64,000 nt of DNA from Leptospirales bacterium (lineage in GTDB: Bacteria > Spirochaetota > Leptospiria > Leptospirales > Leptonemataceae). A program made the translations under genes and the position numbers. The notes under the pieces were generated by a model. It saw only the letters and a program-made list of their open reading frames with translations, ran no database searches and was not told the origin of the DNA. The stretch lies in the NCBI GenBank assembly GCA_016788865.1, contig JAEUSB010000048.1, positions 79,370 through 143,369 of the forward strand, read 5' to 3'. Below are positions 45,894 to 54,177 of this stretch, piece by piece (the stretch's first letter is position 1; each line of letters starts with the position of its first letter).

Positions 45894-46196
45894 ATGAAAA
45901 TCAACAACCTGACCATACCACCGGTTCTTGTCCGGGCCATCGAAAAGGAAGCATCGAGACAATCCGGATCCAGAGAACTGAAGAATGAACGGGATGCTTA
46001 CGACAATCGCCTCGCGATTCCGGACATTGTCGACTTTACGCACATCGTTTGTTTTGGGACATCGGGGGACGGAGCGCCATTCTGCCTGGACTACCGCCAG
46101 GACAGCAGCAAACCATCCGTATTGTGGTGGGACGACATCTACTGGCGGCGAATCGCGCCTGACGTTGATTCATTTCTTGAACTCTTTGCATCATAG
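45894..46196 (+). CDS. SMI1/KNR4 (SUKH) family protein, short
   Basis: A 100-residue protein with GAGG before the ATG. The end of the SUKH domain is clear: CFGTSGDGAPFCLDYRQD, then PSVLWWDDIYWRRIAPDVDS and FLELF. Full SUKH domains are longer (about 130-150 residues), so the N-terminus is reduced. SUKH proteins commonly act as immunity proteins against secreted nuclease toxins; no toxin gene is visible nearby, so this would be an orphan. Confidence 0.75.
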   Translation: MKINNLTIPPVLVRAIEKEASRQSGSRELKNERDAYDNRLAIPDIVDFTHIVCFGTSGDGAPFCLDYRQDSSKPSVLWWDDIYWRRIAPDVDSFLELFAS

Positions 46197-46230
46197 AGTG
46201 ATATCACAAATCTAATCTCATGAGGATTTC

Positions 46231-47055
46231 ATGAATTACAAAAACGTTTTCCTTCTAGTCGTTTGCTTCTTGCCGTATTGCAAACCATCCTCGCAAGAGA
46301 TCGGCACAAATCTATGCAAGAGCCAATCGGCATGGCTACAACAATTCAACTCCGCTTACCGGGAAAGTAAGAGCGGTCCCCCGATATCAATTCTAACTGC
46401 CCAGGAGCTGAAGTCCCATGACTCCTCACAGGAGGAAAACCAGAATCTTGTGCGAGATGCGTCTGGTAATTTTGTTGCGCTATCCCTGGACGAGGATTGC
46501 AGAATAGATAAGAATCCCGCAGTCACAATTCTTGCCCTTCTTGTTGATCAAAGCAATGCATTTCTCCAGTTAAAATTGGGGACCGGAGGTTCCAATCAAA
46601 CGATTGGCTACACAGAATTCGTGAGGAAAGACGGAAGGCGATTCCTCTTCCTGGCTCAGGACATCGAGGCAGGCATCTTTCCTGAGAGAATGCAGAGACT
46701 GGACATCTTTGAAGCAAAAGAGGAGCGACTCACAAGAGCGAAATACACAGATCTGTTTCCGCAAATATCTGTAAGATCCCTGCTTGTTGATCCGAACCAA
46801 ACGAATGGCCTGAGTGAGAAACTCCTTGCCACAGTCTATCCACAAGTCGATGCCGATATTCGCGAGTCTTACTTTGAAACAACCCTTCCTCAGAAAGGAA
46901 CGGATTTGCATATTCGTTTGAATCCGGCCACGCTGGCATGCAGCGTGGAAGACCAGTCGCGAAGCGATTGCAGGGATCGAATGGAGAAGATAAAAAGCAA
47001 GTCCAGAACGCGGATCTTGAAATGGGACGCAGCTTCAGGAAAATTTCTGCTGTGA
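46231..47055 (+). CDS. Hypothetical lipoprotein
   Basis: A 274-residue protein with GAGG 5-6 bp before the ATG and a lipoprotein-like signal (KNVFLLVVCFLPYCKPSS, Cys about residue 17). The mature part is mixed alpha/beta without a recognised family. A few Cys residues (CKSQ, EDCR, ACSV, SDCR) suggest disulphides. It is probably co-transcribed with the SUKH gene 34 bp upstream. Confidence 0.65.
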   Translation: MNYKNVFLLVVCFLPYCKPSSQEIGTNLCKSQSAWLQQFNSAYRESKSGPPISILTAQELKSHDSSQEENQNLVRDASGNFVALSLDEDCRIDKNPAVTILALLVDQSNAFLQLKLGTGGSNQTIGYTEFVRKDGRRFLFLAQDIEAGIFPERMQRLDIFEAKEERLTRAKYTDLFPQISVRSLLVDPNQTNGLSEKLLATVYPQVDADIRESYFETTLPQKGTDLHIRLNPATLACSVEDQSRSDCRDRMEKIKSKSRTRILKWDAASGKFLL

Positions 47056-47096
47056 TTCACCCTTGACTGTTTTATCGCGCTCGATTTGCCTTGCTT

Positions 47097-47888
47097 ATGG
47101 AAAATACGCCCGTTCTTGAAAACGCAACTCCCGCCCGCCCACCTTTTGTTGGATGGTGCATTGCAGCTGTTCTTATGGCGCTGGGAGCCTCCCTCATCGG
47201 AACTATCTCAGAACTCCTGAAGAGCTCAGGTGGCCCGTTTGTTTATTCCCACCTTACGGGCTATTTCATGGGAGGATTTCTTTGTCCCGCCATCTTCGCG
47301 TCCCTTTTCATGATCCGTTCAAAATGGAGAAATCTTCGCACATTTTTCAAAGTTTCGTTCTGGGTTTCCGCAGTGGCGTTACTTGCAAACCTTGCTAATC
47401 TTGCAAAGGGCGTTGAGCCCACGCTGTACCCAATAAACGGCCCAACCTATTCCATTCAACTTCCGTGTCCGACTCCTGAAAAAGAAAGCAAGCCATCCGG
47501 TTTTGCTCAATCCGATTCACAATTTTGCAATCTTCGCGGAGGTAGAATCCACGTCCGGTTCAGCATAACGGGTCCGGGCGCAGTGGATAGCGGCCAATTC
47601 GACCAGGCAGCTCAGTACATGATCACCCAGATGATGAAGGAGGGAAAAGTCACGTCCACATCTCAGGCACCAATTGCAGATACAATCGCTCACGATTTCT
47701 TCTTCACTGGATTGATCGAGGGCAAGACGCAGGCAGAAGGCCGGTATAGAACTTTCATTTCCCAGGGCTACCTCTATCAGTTTATTTTCCTTAGCGCCGA
47801 CAAAGGGACCGTAAACCAACCCTGGGTAAAGGCTGTATTTGAGTCCTTTACGCCGCCAAAGCCTCAGGGCAGTAATCAGGCCAAGTAA
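47097..47888 (+). CDS. Hypothetical membrane protein
   Basis: A 263-residue protein from ATG 47097. Three hydrophobic helices lie in the first 110 residues (GWCIAAVLMALGASLIGTIS, a Gly-rich second helix, and FKVSFWVSAVALLANLANLA), followed by an extracytoplasmic domain of about 150 residues with two Cys (QLPCPTPE, QFCNLRGG). No family is recognised. A 41-bp piece of its 5' coding sequence (47154-47194) has a near copy at 51062-51102 inside a chimeric junction. Confidence 0.65.
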   Translation: MENTPVLENATPARPPFVGWCIAAVLMALGASLIGTISELLKSSGGPFVYSHLTGYFMGGFLCPAIFASLFMIRSKWRNLRTFFKVSFWVSAVALLANLANLAKGVEPTLYPINGPTYSIQLPCPTPEKESKPSGFAQSDSQFCNLRGGRIHVRFSITGPGAVDSGQFDQAAQYMITQMMKEGKVTSTSQAPIADTIAHDFFFTGLIEGKTQAEGRYRTFISQGYLYQFIFLSADKGTVNQPWVKAVFESFTPPKPQGSNQAK

Positions 47889-47902
47889 CTGGAACATGCG
47901 CA

Positions 47903-49018
47903 ATGTTTCTCCCTGATTTGTCGCCATATTCGTATGGAAGAGAGATTCCGGGAGTCCAGGCAGTAGGCTGGCTTTCCGAGAAGAAGTCTTTCCCAGTAGG
48001 GACTGTCAATGCGGAAACCCTGCACAAAATCCGCGCACTTGCAATCGATACGCGATGGAACGTTATGCGAGGAACCCACCAATGTGAAATCTGCGGCCCG
48101 GGTGGACCCGGCTGTAATTCTGAGCTTGCCGTTCCGGACCGTGCGAGAGGCATCGTGTACTCTGCCCCGTCGCTGATCACGCACTATATCGAGGCGCATG
48201 GATACCGACCGCCCGACGAATTCCTTGAAGCCGTTGAGGCCGCGCCAGGATTTCTGAAATCCTGGAGAGCGCAAGGCATGATGGAAACTGCGCAGACCCT
48301 GAAATGCGCGCCATTGTCCCCATCGGGCGTCAGCCAATTGCTTCCCGTAACGCGCCATGGCCAGGGCTCGTCCTTCACTTATTCATGGGACTTGGTTTTT
48401 GAAACCATCAATCTCTCGTCCGATTGGGAGTATAACGCGCCGGGTATTTCCTTTCGATTGTCGATGCCGTACGGATATCACGCCTACCTGGAAGCCAGCG
48501 TGACAACCGGTAACGATCCCCACGACGTTATCCGGCATCTAAACGATGCGCTGACTGGACTTGAAACCCTATCGCCTATCATTGCTGTGAATCTGGCGTT
48601 ACGCGGCAATGGATGGACCGGAGCACGATTGCAAACGGATGAGATCTTGCCGACCAGCTGCGCCTTCATAAAGAGAGAACAGGGTGAGATTCTACTTTTC
48701 GCCACGCCGTTCGCGTTGCGAAACCTGGCAGCGTATGTTTTAGGTGGTGTTATCAGCCTCGGCCTTCCATGCGCGGACCCACCGGAGGACGCAGTAACGC
48801 ACCTTGTTCTTGATCGCTCCGCATCTCATTCTACGGACAGCGCTTTGATCGAGGATTCCAGTCTGGTATTGCAGGGAGATGATGGTGCATTCTCCAGACT
48901 TGCCAGTTCGCTGCGCAATCTGGCGCAAGGGAATGTTGATCAGGACTCTCCTTTTGCTAATCTCCACATCCGTACACTCGAGCCAGAGCATAGCTATATC
49001 CGTGTGAGTACGGTGTAA
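47903..49018 (+). CDS. Hypothetical protein with DUF7919-like N-terminal domain
   Basis: A 371-residue protein. Its first 130 residues have the pattern MFLPDLSPYSYG, VGWLSEKKSFPVG, CEICGPGG and SLITHYIEAHGYRPPDEFLEAV. I associate these with a domain often found as a small stand-alone protein in toxin-immunity neighbourhoods; the name is from memory and should be checked. The C-terminal 230 residues are unrecognised, with two hydrophobic stretches. It lies 14 bp after the preceding gene. Confidence 0.65.
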   Translation: MFLPDLSPYSYGREIPGVQAVGWLSEKKSFPVGTVNAETLHKIRALAIDTRWNVMRGTHQCEICGPGGPGCNSELAVPDRARGIVYSAPSLITHYIEAHGYRPPDEFLEAVEAAPGFLKSWRAQGMMETAQTLKCAPLSPSGVSQLLPVTRHGQGSSFTYSWDLVFETINLSSDWEYNAPGISFRLSMPYGYHAYLEASVTTGNDPHDVIRHLNDALTGLETLSPIIAVNLALRGNGWTGARLQTDEILPTSCAFIKREQGEILLFATPFALRNLAAYVLGGVISLGLPCADPPEDAVTHLVLDRSASHSTDSALIEDSSLVLQGDDGAFSRLASSLRNLAQGNVDQDSPFANLHIRTLEPEHSYIRVSTV

Positions 49019-49029
49019 GGATTGGGATT

Positions 49030-50571
49030 TTGACTGCGCAGAAGAAAAAGCTGATCGCGCTCCTTGCCGTTGGCCTTTGTGTCCTTGTTTCCGCAGGCTA
49101 TCTCGGGCTGGCTATTCGCTTGGGCATCGCTCGGGAAATGCCATTGGCTTTGAACTTTAGCGCTCTGGGAATCTGTATGGTGGGCGGACTTGCACTTACT
49201 GTGCTCGCCTCGTACTATTTCATGGATCGAGGCAAATCGAACTTCAAAACTGATATGGCGAAAGCGGCCGCTGCAGTTGATCAGACCCCGCTTAAAAGAG
49301 ACCCCGGAGAGCCCGTTGAATCGGCTAATCAAGGTAACAGGACTCCGATTCTCGAGGTCAATTCTGAATCCACCCGGCAAATTCTCTCACTGCGGAAAGC
49401 TGCAAAGGTTGCGGCTTACTACCTGATCTCCAACAACAAGTTCAAGAAGCACAGGTTGACTCATCCCGAAGGGAGCTTGAACCCCATGGATGAGATCCTC
49501 CTCGACCCCGAAATAGCGAATTGGGAAGGACCATGCGGACACCCTGGCAGCCTGCTGAATTGCGCCATTATGAACAGCGCAGCTGCAGCCTTTGAGCGCG
49601 CACGTTTTGGAGTTATTCTCAACCTGAATGAATCCCGCCGGCCGGATGTTCGGGCGCATCACTTCACCAACTGTTATGTTCAGGAGATGGAACCCCCATC
49701 GGAGGAAGCGTCACCGGAGCAATTTGAGAGAGCAAAGGATTTCATGCGAAACATCGAGGCCGACATCTATGAGGCCTTGATCCCTTACGAAAATGAAATC
49801 AGCGGAATTGCCAGACTTCTTGAAACCGATGGCCGAGTTGATGTTGAAATAGCCACATCGGCATTTCAACAAGCAGAAAGCAATGCCAGAGACCGGGCTT
49901 GGTCTGATTTGGAACAAGAAATCAAAAGACACCTCGTACGCGGCGCCCATTACGATGAGAAAAACCAGATCGTAACTTTTACGCGATCTCATTTCCTTCG
50001 CCCTTCCGCGGCTCTTTGCGGCCTTAGCCTGGCAGTACTGGCACACTCCCAGGCGAGTACGTCTGGCTGGACGTTGAGCCCAGGCGTGGTCCTTACGGGA
50101 TCGGTCTCGGTTTTCCTTTTGGTGCTGGCTTTCTTCCTACGCGTTCAATATGATGTTGTAGTTGCTAACGCTCGCTGGATCTCTCGCCCAACATCCTATG
50201 TTTTGCAAACTATTCTCGGGAAGAGCGAGGGACACTTTGAAGTAATCGAAACCAATCGCGCCATTTCAATTTTTGGATTTTATTACTATCTCAGGTTTTT
50301 TGATGGTTTGCGCGAACACAGGCTTACTTCTTTTTTCAACTCGGAAAAGCGCGTCCGACTCCTCGGCAAAGCGATTGCAAAACATTCCGGACTGTATTTC
50401 TCCAACAACAAGTATATTGATGACGACTACGACGGAACGTCGAGGCGATCGAGCGCTCGCTGGATTCTCATGTTGCCGTGGATGTGGGCCGTGATTTTCG
50501 CAACGACTACGATTCTATCCTGGGAACGAATCAGCGCATTTTTGCTGCGTGCACTTGCAAGCAACGTTTGA
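49030..50571 (+). CDS. Large hypothetical membrane protein
   Basis: A 513-residue protein from TTG with AAGGA upstream. Two N-terminal helices (about 5-25 and 38-60), a long cytoplasmic part (about 70-325), a pair of helices at about 330-372 and a final helix near 488-506 are predicted. The soluble part contains an unusual YLISNNKFKKHRLTHPEGSL segment. No family is recognised. It is 11 bp after the preceding gene and probably the last of that transcript. Confidence 0.6.
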   Translation: MTAQKKKLIALLAVGLCVLVSAGYLGLAIRLGIAREMPLALNFSALGICMVGGLALTVLASYYFMDRGKSNFKTDMAKAAAAVDQTPLKRDPGEPVESANQGNRTPILEVNSESTRQILSLRKAAKVAAYYLISNNKFKKHRLTHPEGSLNPMDEILLDPEIANWEGPCGHPGSLLNCAIMNSAAAAFERARFGVILNLNESRRPDVRAHHFTNCYVQEMEPPSEEASPEQFERAKDFMRNIEADIYEALIPYENEISGIARLLETDGRVDVEIATSAFQQAESNARDRAWSDLEQEIKRHLVRGAHYDEKNQIVTFTRSHFLRPSAALCGLSLAVLAHSQASTSGWTLSPGVVLTGSVSVFLLVLAFFLRVQYDVVVANARWISRPTSYVLQTILGKSEGHFEVIETNRAISIFGFYYYLRFFDGLREHRLTSFFNSEKRVRLLGKAIAKHSGLYFSNNKYIDDDYDGTSRRSSARWILMLPWMWAVIFATTTILSWERISAFLLRALASNV

Positions 50572-50588
50572 ATATGAGTTAGGAAACG

Positions 50589-50604
50589 CCCTGATTTATC
50601 AGGG
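50589..50604. terminator. Hairpin after the large membrane-protein gene
   Basis: CCCTGA and TCAGGG pair around a TTTA loop 17 bp after the stop at 50571. There is no T-run, so it may be a rho-dependent or inactive terminator. Confidence 0.3.
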
Positions 50605-50670
50605 AGGCCGGCGACCCTATCTCCAAAAAACGCTTGATCATAGAGGGCAGATCCTTTCATTTTTTTAGAA

Positions 50671-51000
50671 ATGTCATCGGGCTTTTCAGGATTCAACATA
50701 AACGTGACCGAGCATTCCATGGAGGAATTGCTTGAAGAAATAAAAAGACTTGGTTACAGGACCGCCCGATCGAAGCGATTAGATTACCGGGAGACAGACA
50801 GGGAAGTGGGCTACCAGATTCTTGATACCGATATCACCATTGGAGATCCAAAGCAATTCATGGGATTTCCGGGGAAGCCGACGCTAATTATGGTTTTCCT
50901 GCCCTTCCCCAGCACCGGCCTCCTGAAATATGACAAAGACATGAACCGCAAACTGTACAATAAACTGAAAAGAAAATTTGAAGCAAGTTTTAACCGATGA
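50671..51000 (+). CDS. Hypothetical small protein
   Basis: A 109-residue soluble protein with an alpha/beta pattern (SMEELLEEIKRLGYRTARSK, GYQILDTDITIG, LIMVFLPFPS) and a basic C-terminal helix. No family is recognised and the ribosome site is poor. Its stop overlaps the ATG of the chimeric frame that follows, which suggests that a real downstream partner gene was once there. Confidence 0.55.
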   Translation: MSSGFSGFNINVTEHSMEELLEEIKRLGYRTARSKRLDYRETDREVGYQILDTDITIGDPKQFMGFPGKPTLIMVFLPFPSTGLLKYDKDMNRKLYNKLKRKFEASFNR

Positions 51001-51287
51001 TGAGATTCGCAGACTCTTGCAGCCGGGCCGTTTTGTTGCTATTTCCGCTGGTGCATTTGGTTGGTGCATTGCCGCTGTTCTTATGGCGCTCGGAGCATCC
51101 CTGCAAGTCTTTTAGCCTGCGCACTTTCAGGAGAAAGTGTCAGCGCCCTGTTTATGACATTTCGCGCACGATCGACATTGCCGTTCAGTCTGTGCGCGTC
51201 AGCCAGGTTGATCAAATTTTGTATGTGTCCGGGTTCTCGAAGCAACAGCCTCTCACCGAAATCGATCGCTTCAGCAAACTTTCCTGA
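50997..51287 (+). pseudogene. Chimeric frame assembled from fragments of other genes
   Basis: The frame begins ATGATG in overlap with the previous stop and reads about 20 residues of signal-peptide-like sequence (MMRFADSCSRAVLLLFPLV). It then runs through a near copy of 47154-47194 and, from 51092, through a 214-bp copy of the 3' end of the SpoIIE-TPR gene in antisense. The resulting Arg/Ser-rich translation is not protein-like. It is a recombination scar, not a gene. Confidence 0.6.
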
Positions 51288-51305
51288 TTGTTTCAGGGCA
51301 CGCGC
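51092..51305. repeat. 214-bp direct duplicate, copy A
   Basis: Bases 51092-51305 match 54198-54411 without gaps and with about nine mismatches, roughly 95% identity by eye. The sequence is the antisense of the last 70 or so codons of the SpoIIE-TPR gene. Copy A has no open frame in that sense beyond the fragment. Confidence 0.9.
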
Positions 51306-51359
51306 TCCGACGCCGAATTTCTACTCGACGTCCAGGGACCAGAATGTTATTCCTCCTCG

Positions 51360-52166
51360 GTGATTTTTCGGCTGGCTGGGGCCCTTTTCGTCCTGCTACC
51401 ACTTCAACTCCGGGCAGACATTGTGGTAATGCGTGACGGCACAGTCCACCGCGGTTCCGTGATAAAGCAGGACGCCGGCGGCATGGAGGTTCGGACGAAA
51501 GATGGCACCGTAGAACTGGAGAAGCCGTTCATCTACCGCATCTTCTACGATGAAGCGCAGTACAGGGTATTTGAGCAGCGTGAAGGGCCGAGGATGGCGG
51601 AAATGAGAGCCCTATCTGCCGCCTGGCAGAAGAAAATCGAAGAGTCCGAGAAAGAACACAAGGAAACACTGGAGTCAGAGCGGACAGAGCATGAGCGAGT
51701 TGTGGGCGAACTGAAATCACGCTACACTACTGAGTTGGGAACGGCCAGACAAAATGCCCGCGCCGAACTGCGCTCCGATCTCTGGCACAATGCGGTCTTC
51801 CCGGGCTGGACGGAATACCGACGCCGGGAGTTCCGCAAAAGCGCGGTCTTTTCTGCGGGGGCGGTCCTCGCACTTTTTAATTTGCGCCGGTCCTATTCTG
51901 CCCTGTACCAGTCGAAGCGTGAATATGCTGATCCAGGAATGCCGGCAGTTTACAGTCAGTTTGGCGCGGCCGGACTTGCGCTGAACTATATATACTTCGA
52001 AGAAAAGACTGCGCACATACGCAGAAAACAGAGCGCCGTGAATCTGGCCTGGCTCATCGTGGGCGCAACTTGGACGGCGGGCCTGGTAGACGCGGCCGTC
52101 GCGCCGGAAGCCGTTCCCTCCAGCGAGACCGGACAGATAAATCTCTCCTGGACAATGCGATTTTGA
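51360..52166 (+). CDS. Hypothetical membrane-associated protein with coiled coil
   Basis: A 268-residue protein from GTG 51360 with a signal-like N-terminus (FRLAGALFVLLPLQLRADI). A short beta domain (VVMRDGTVHRGSVIKQDAGG) is followed by a coiled coil (about 85-135, rich in Glu/Lys) and a C-terminal region with two hydrophobic helices (FSAGAVLALFNL, LAWLIVGATWTAGLVDAAVA). The C-terminal pattern, including GWTEYRRREFRKSAV, recalls DUF5683-like proteins of spirochaetes and Bacteroidetes. The frame runs 72 bp further upstream into the duplicated fragment, so the original 5' region may be altered. Confidence 0.65.
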   Translation: MIFRLAGALFVLLPLQLRADIVVMRDGTVHRGSVIKQDAGGMEVRTKDGTVELEKPFIYRIFYDEAQYRVFEQREGPRMAEMRALSAAWQKKIEESEKEHKETLESERTEHERVVGELKSRYTTELGTARQNARAELRSDLWHNAVFPGWTEYRRREFRKSAVFSAGAVLALFNLRRSYSALYQSKREYADPGMPAVYSQFGAAGLALNYIYFEEKTAHIRRKQSAVNLAWLIVGATWTAGLVDAAVAPEAVPSSETGQINLSWTMRF

Positions 52167-52179
52167 ACGGGAGAAGAAG

Positions 52180-54099
52180 TTGAAATCTGCGCGGCTGATA
52201 TCAAGAACAGCGGCTCTGGTAGTTGGCGGGGCGCTTCTTGCGTCCGGCTGCCAGTTCCACGCCAATCCGCTCGATGCAAATACGGCGAACGGACTTGTAT
52301 CGTCGTGGCTTCTCTGCCAGGTTCTGCGCTCCGCGCAATCGTGCCTGGGATCTTCCTCCCGCGCTTCGCTTTCTCAGCTGTCCACCGATGTCAACGGAGA
52401 CGGCTATCCGGACCGCCTGATTGCAGGCTACGGCAATCAGGGGGGAGGCGCGGCAGACAAGGGTGCAGCGTATATCTTCTACGGCGGACCGGGGGGAGTC
52501 ACGCTCCACCCCGCGTCCGCAACGCCGTACACCTGCAGCGGACCGCCAGACTGCACAGTCATTCAGAATCCGGAGAATGAAGGAACAGGACGATTCGGCC
52601 AGCATATTGGCGCGTTAGGCGACGTGAATGGCGATGGCTTTGCAGATCTTGTTGTCGGCGCGATGAATAACCAGGGCGCAGGCGCGGCGGATAAAGGTGC
52701 GGTGTATGTGTACTATGGCAGCGCTGCCGGCATCACATCGCATCCACTCTCCGCTACACCGTACACATGCGGCGGTCCGCCTGACTGCACAGTCATTCAG
52801 AATCCAGACAATGAAAGCATGGGCGGATTCGGCATCGGGGCAGCCACTGCAGGCGACGTAAACGGTGACGGCTACTTCGATATGATCATCGGCGCATTCG
52901 GGAATCAGGGTGCCGGGGCTGCTGACAAAGGTGTTGCCTACATCTTCTACGGAAGCCCGGCCGGCATCACATCGCATCCGCTCTCCGCCACACCGTATGC
53001 ATGCAGCGGACCGCCGGACTGCACAGTCATTCAAAATCCGCAGAATACCGGCAGCGGACAATTCGGATTCTCTGTGTCGAGCGCCGGCGACGTCAATCGC
53101 GACGGATTGGCCGATGTGATCGTCGGCGCATGGGGGAATGCGGGCGGCGGCGGAGCAGCCTCGAAAGGCGTGGCGTATGTGTTTTACGGCAGTGCAAGCG
53201 GTATCACATCACATCCAACCTCAGCATCGCCCTATACATGCAGCGGTCCGCCTGACTGCACTGAATTTCAGAATCCCGAAAATGAGGCTTCAGGACAGCT
53301 GGGGCATTCGGTTTCCTCGGCCGGAGATGTCAACAGAGACGGATACGCCGACGTAATTGCGGGAGCGCGCCTAAACCAGGGCGTCGGAGCAGCCAACAAA
53401 GGCAGTGCTTATGTATTCTATGGCAGTGCTACCGGGATGACTTCGCATCCTCCATCGGCGGCTGCCTACGCCTGCAGCGGACCGCCGGATTGTACCGTGA
53501 TCCAGAATCCGGAAAACCAGATAGGCGCCCTTTTCGGGTACGCCGTCTCCTCGGCCGGGGACGTCAACTCGGACGGATTCTCGGACGCGCTTGTCGGCGC
53601 CTATCTGAACATGGGCGCAGGGGCAAACGGCAAAGGCGCCGCGTACGTTTTCTACGGCAGCGCATCGGGTATAACATCACATCCATTTTCTGCTGCCTCG
53701 TATGCTTGCAGCGGCCCGCCGGATTGCACAGTCATGCAGAACCCGGATAATGAAACGACCGGCGTATTCGGCCAGAGCGTTGCGCCTGCAGGCGACATGA
53801 ACCGCGATGGGTTTGCAGACATTGTGGTTGGCGCGCGAAACAACCAGGGCGCAGGAGCCAACAACAAGGGCCTGGCCTACATTTTCTACGGCAGTGCATC
53901 CGGCATGACTTCGCATCCTCTGTCCGCAGCAACCTACACCTGCAGCGGCCCGCCCGACTGTTCCGCCATCCAGAATCCAGAAAACGAAATACTCGGCGAA
54001 TTCGGATACTTCGTTGCCAGTGCGGAAATCGAGATCCGTGAGTTGCTGGAAAACCTGTCGAAGCGCTTGGAAACAGCCCTGGACCTCCTGGAAGCTTGA
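52180..54099 (+). CDS. FG-GAP repeat lipoprotein, C-terminally altered
   Basis: A 639-residue protein from TTG, with GGGAGAAG upstream. A lipoprotein signal (GGALLASGCQF) is followed by seven tandem FG-GAP repeats of about 78 residues, each with DVNGDGYxD calcium-binding loops, YIFYGG/YVFYGS strands and the insert CSGPPDCTVIQNP bearing two Cys. They should build an integrin-alpha-like beta-propeller on the outer surface. The eighth unit breaks off after FGYFVASA and switches to EIEIRELLENLSKRLETALD, a helical tail foreign to the repeat. This suggests truncation by recombination. Confidence 0.85.
   Translation: MKSARLISRTAALVVGGALLASGCQFHANPLDANTANGLVSSWLLCQVLRSAQSCLGSSSRASLSQLSTDVNGDGYPDRLIAGYGNQGGGAADKGAAYIFYGGPGGVTLHPASATPYTCSGPPDCTVIQNPENEGTGRFGQHIGALGDVNGDGFADLVVGAMNNQGAGAADKGAVYVYYGSAAGITSHPLSATPYTCGGPPDCTVIQNPDNESMGGFGIGAATAGDVNGDGYFDMIIGAFGNQGAGAADKGVAYIFYGSPAGITSHPLSATPYACSGPPDCTVIQNPQNTGSGQFGFSVSSAGDVNRDGLADVIVGAWGNAGGGGAASKGVAYVFYGSASGITSHPTSASPYTCSGPPDCTEFQNPENEASGQLGHSVSSAGDVNRDGYADVIAGARLNQGVGAANKGSAYVFYGSATGMTSHPPSAAAYACSGPPDCTVIQNPENQIGALFGYAVSSAGDVNSDGFSDALVGAYLNMGAGANGKGAAYVFYGSASGITSHPFSAASYACSGPPDCTVMQNPDNETTGVFGQSVAPAGDMNRDGFADIVVGARNNQGAGANNKGLAYIFYGSASGMTSHPLSAATYTCSGPPDCSAIQNPENEILGEFGYFVASAEIEIRELLENLSKRLETALDLLEA
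52525..53970 (+). repeat. Tandem 234-bp FG-GAP coding repeats
   Basis: The segment encoding SGPPDC recurs near 52540, 52771, 53004, 53240, 53474, 53708 and 53942, a period of about 234 bp. DNA identity between units is high enough to allow recombination between them. Confidence 0.85.
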
Positions 54100-54177
54100 T
54101 TATACGTTAGCCGCTATTTATTCGCATCGCGAGGAACTTTCTCATCATGAGACACGCGAGGATGCAAACGGGAAGTC

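Noticed and set aside
52608..52622. GCGTTAGGCG match to the core of the attC-like sites
   Set aside because: It encodes GALGDVNG in an FG-GAP loop, so a chance match is the simpler view.
52525..53970. Regular spaced repeats that might suggest a CRISPR or satellite array
   Set aside because: The repeat keeps one open frame, has a 234-bp period and encodes FG-GAP units, so it is coding.
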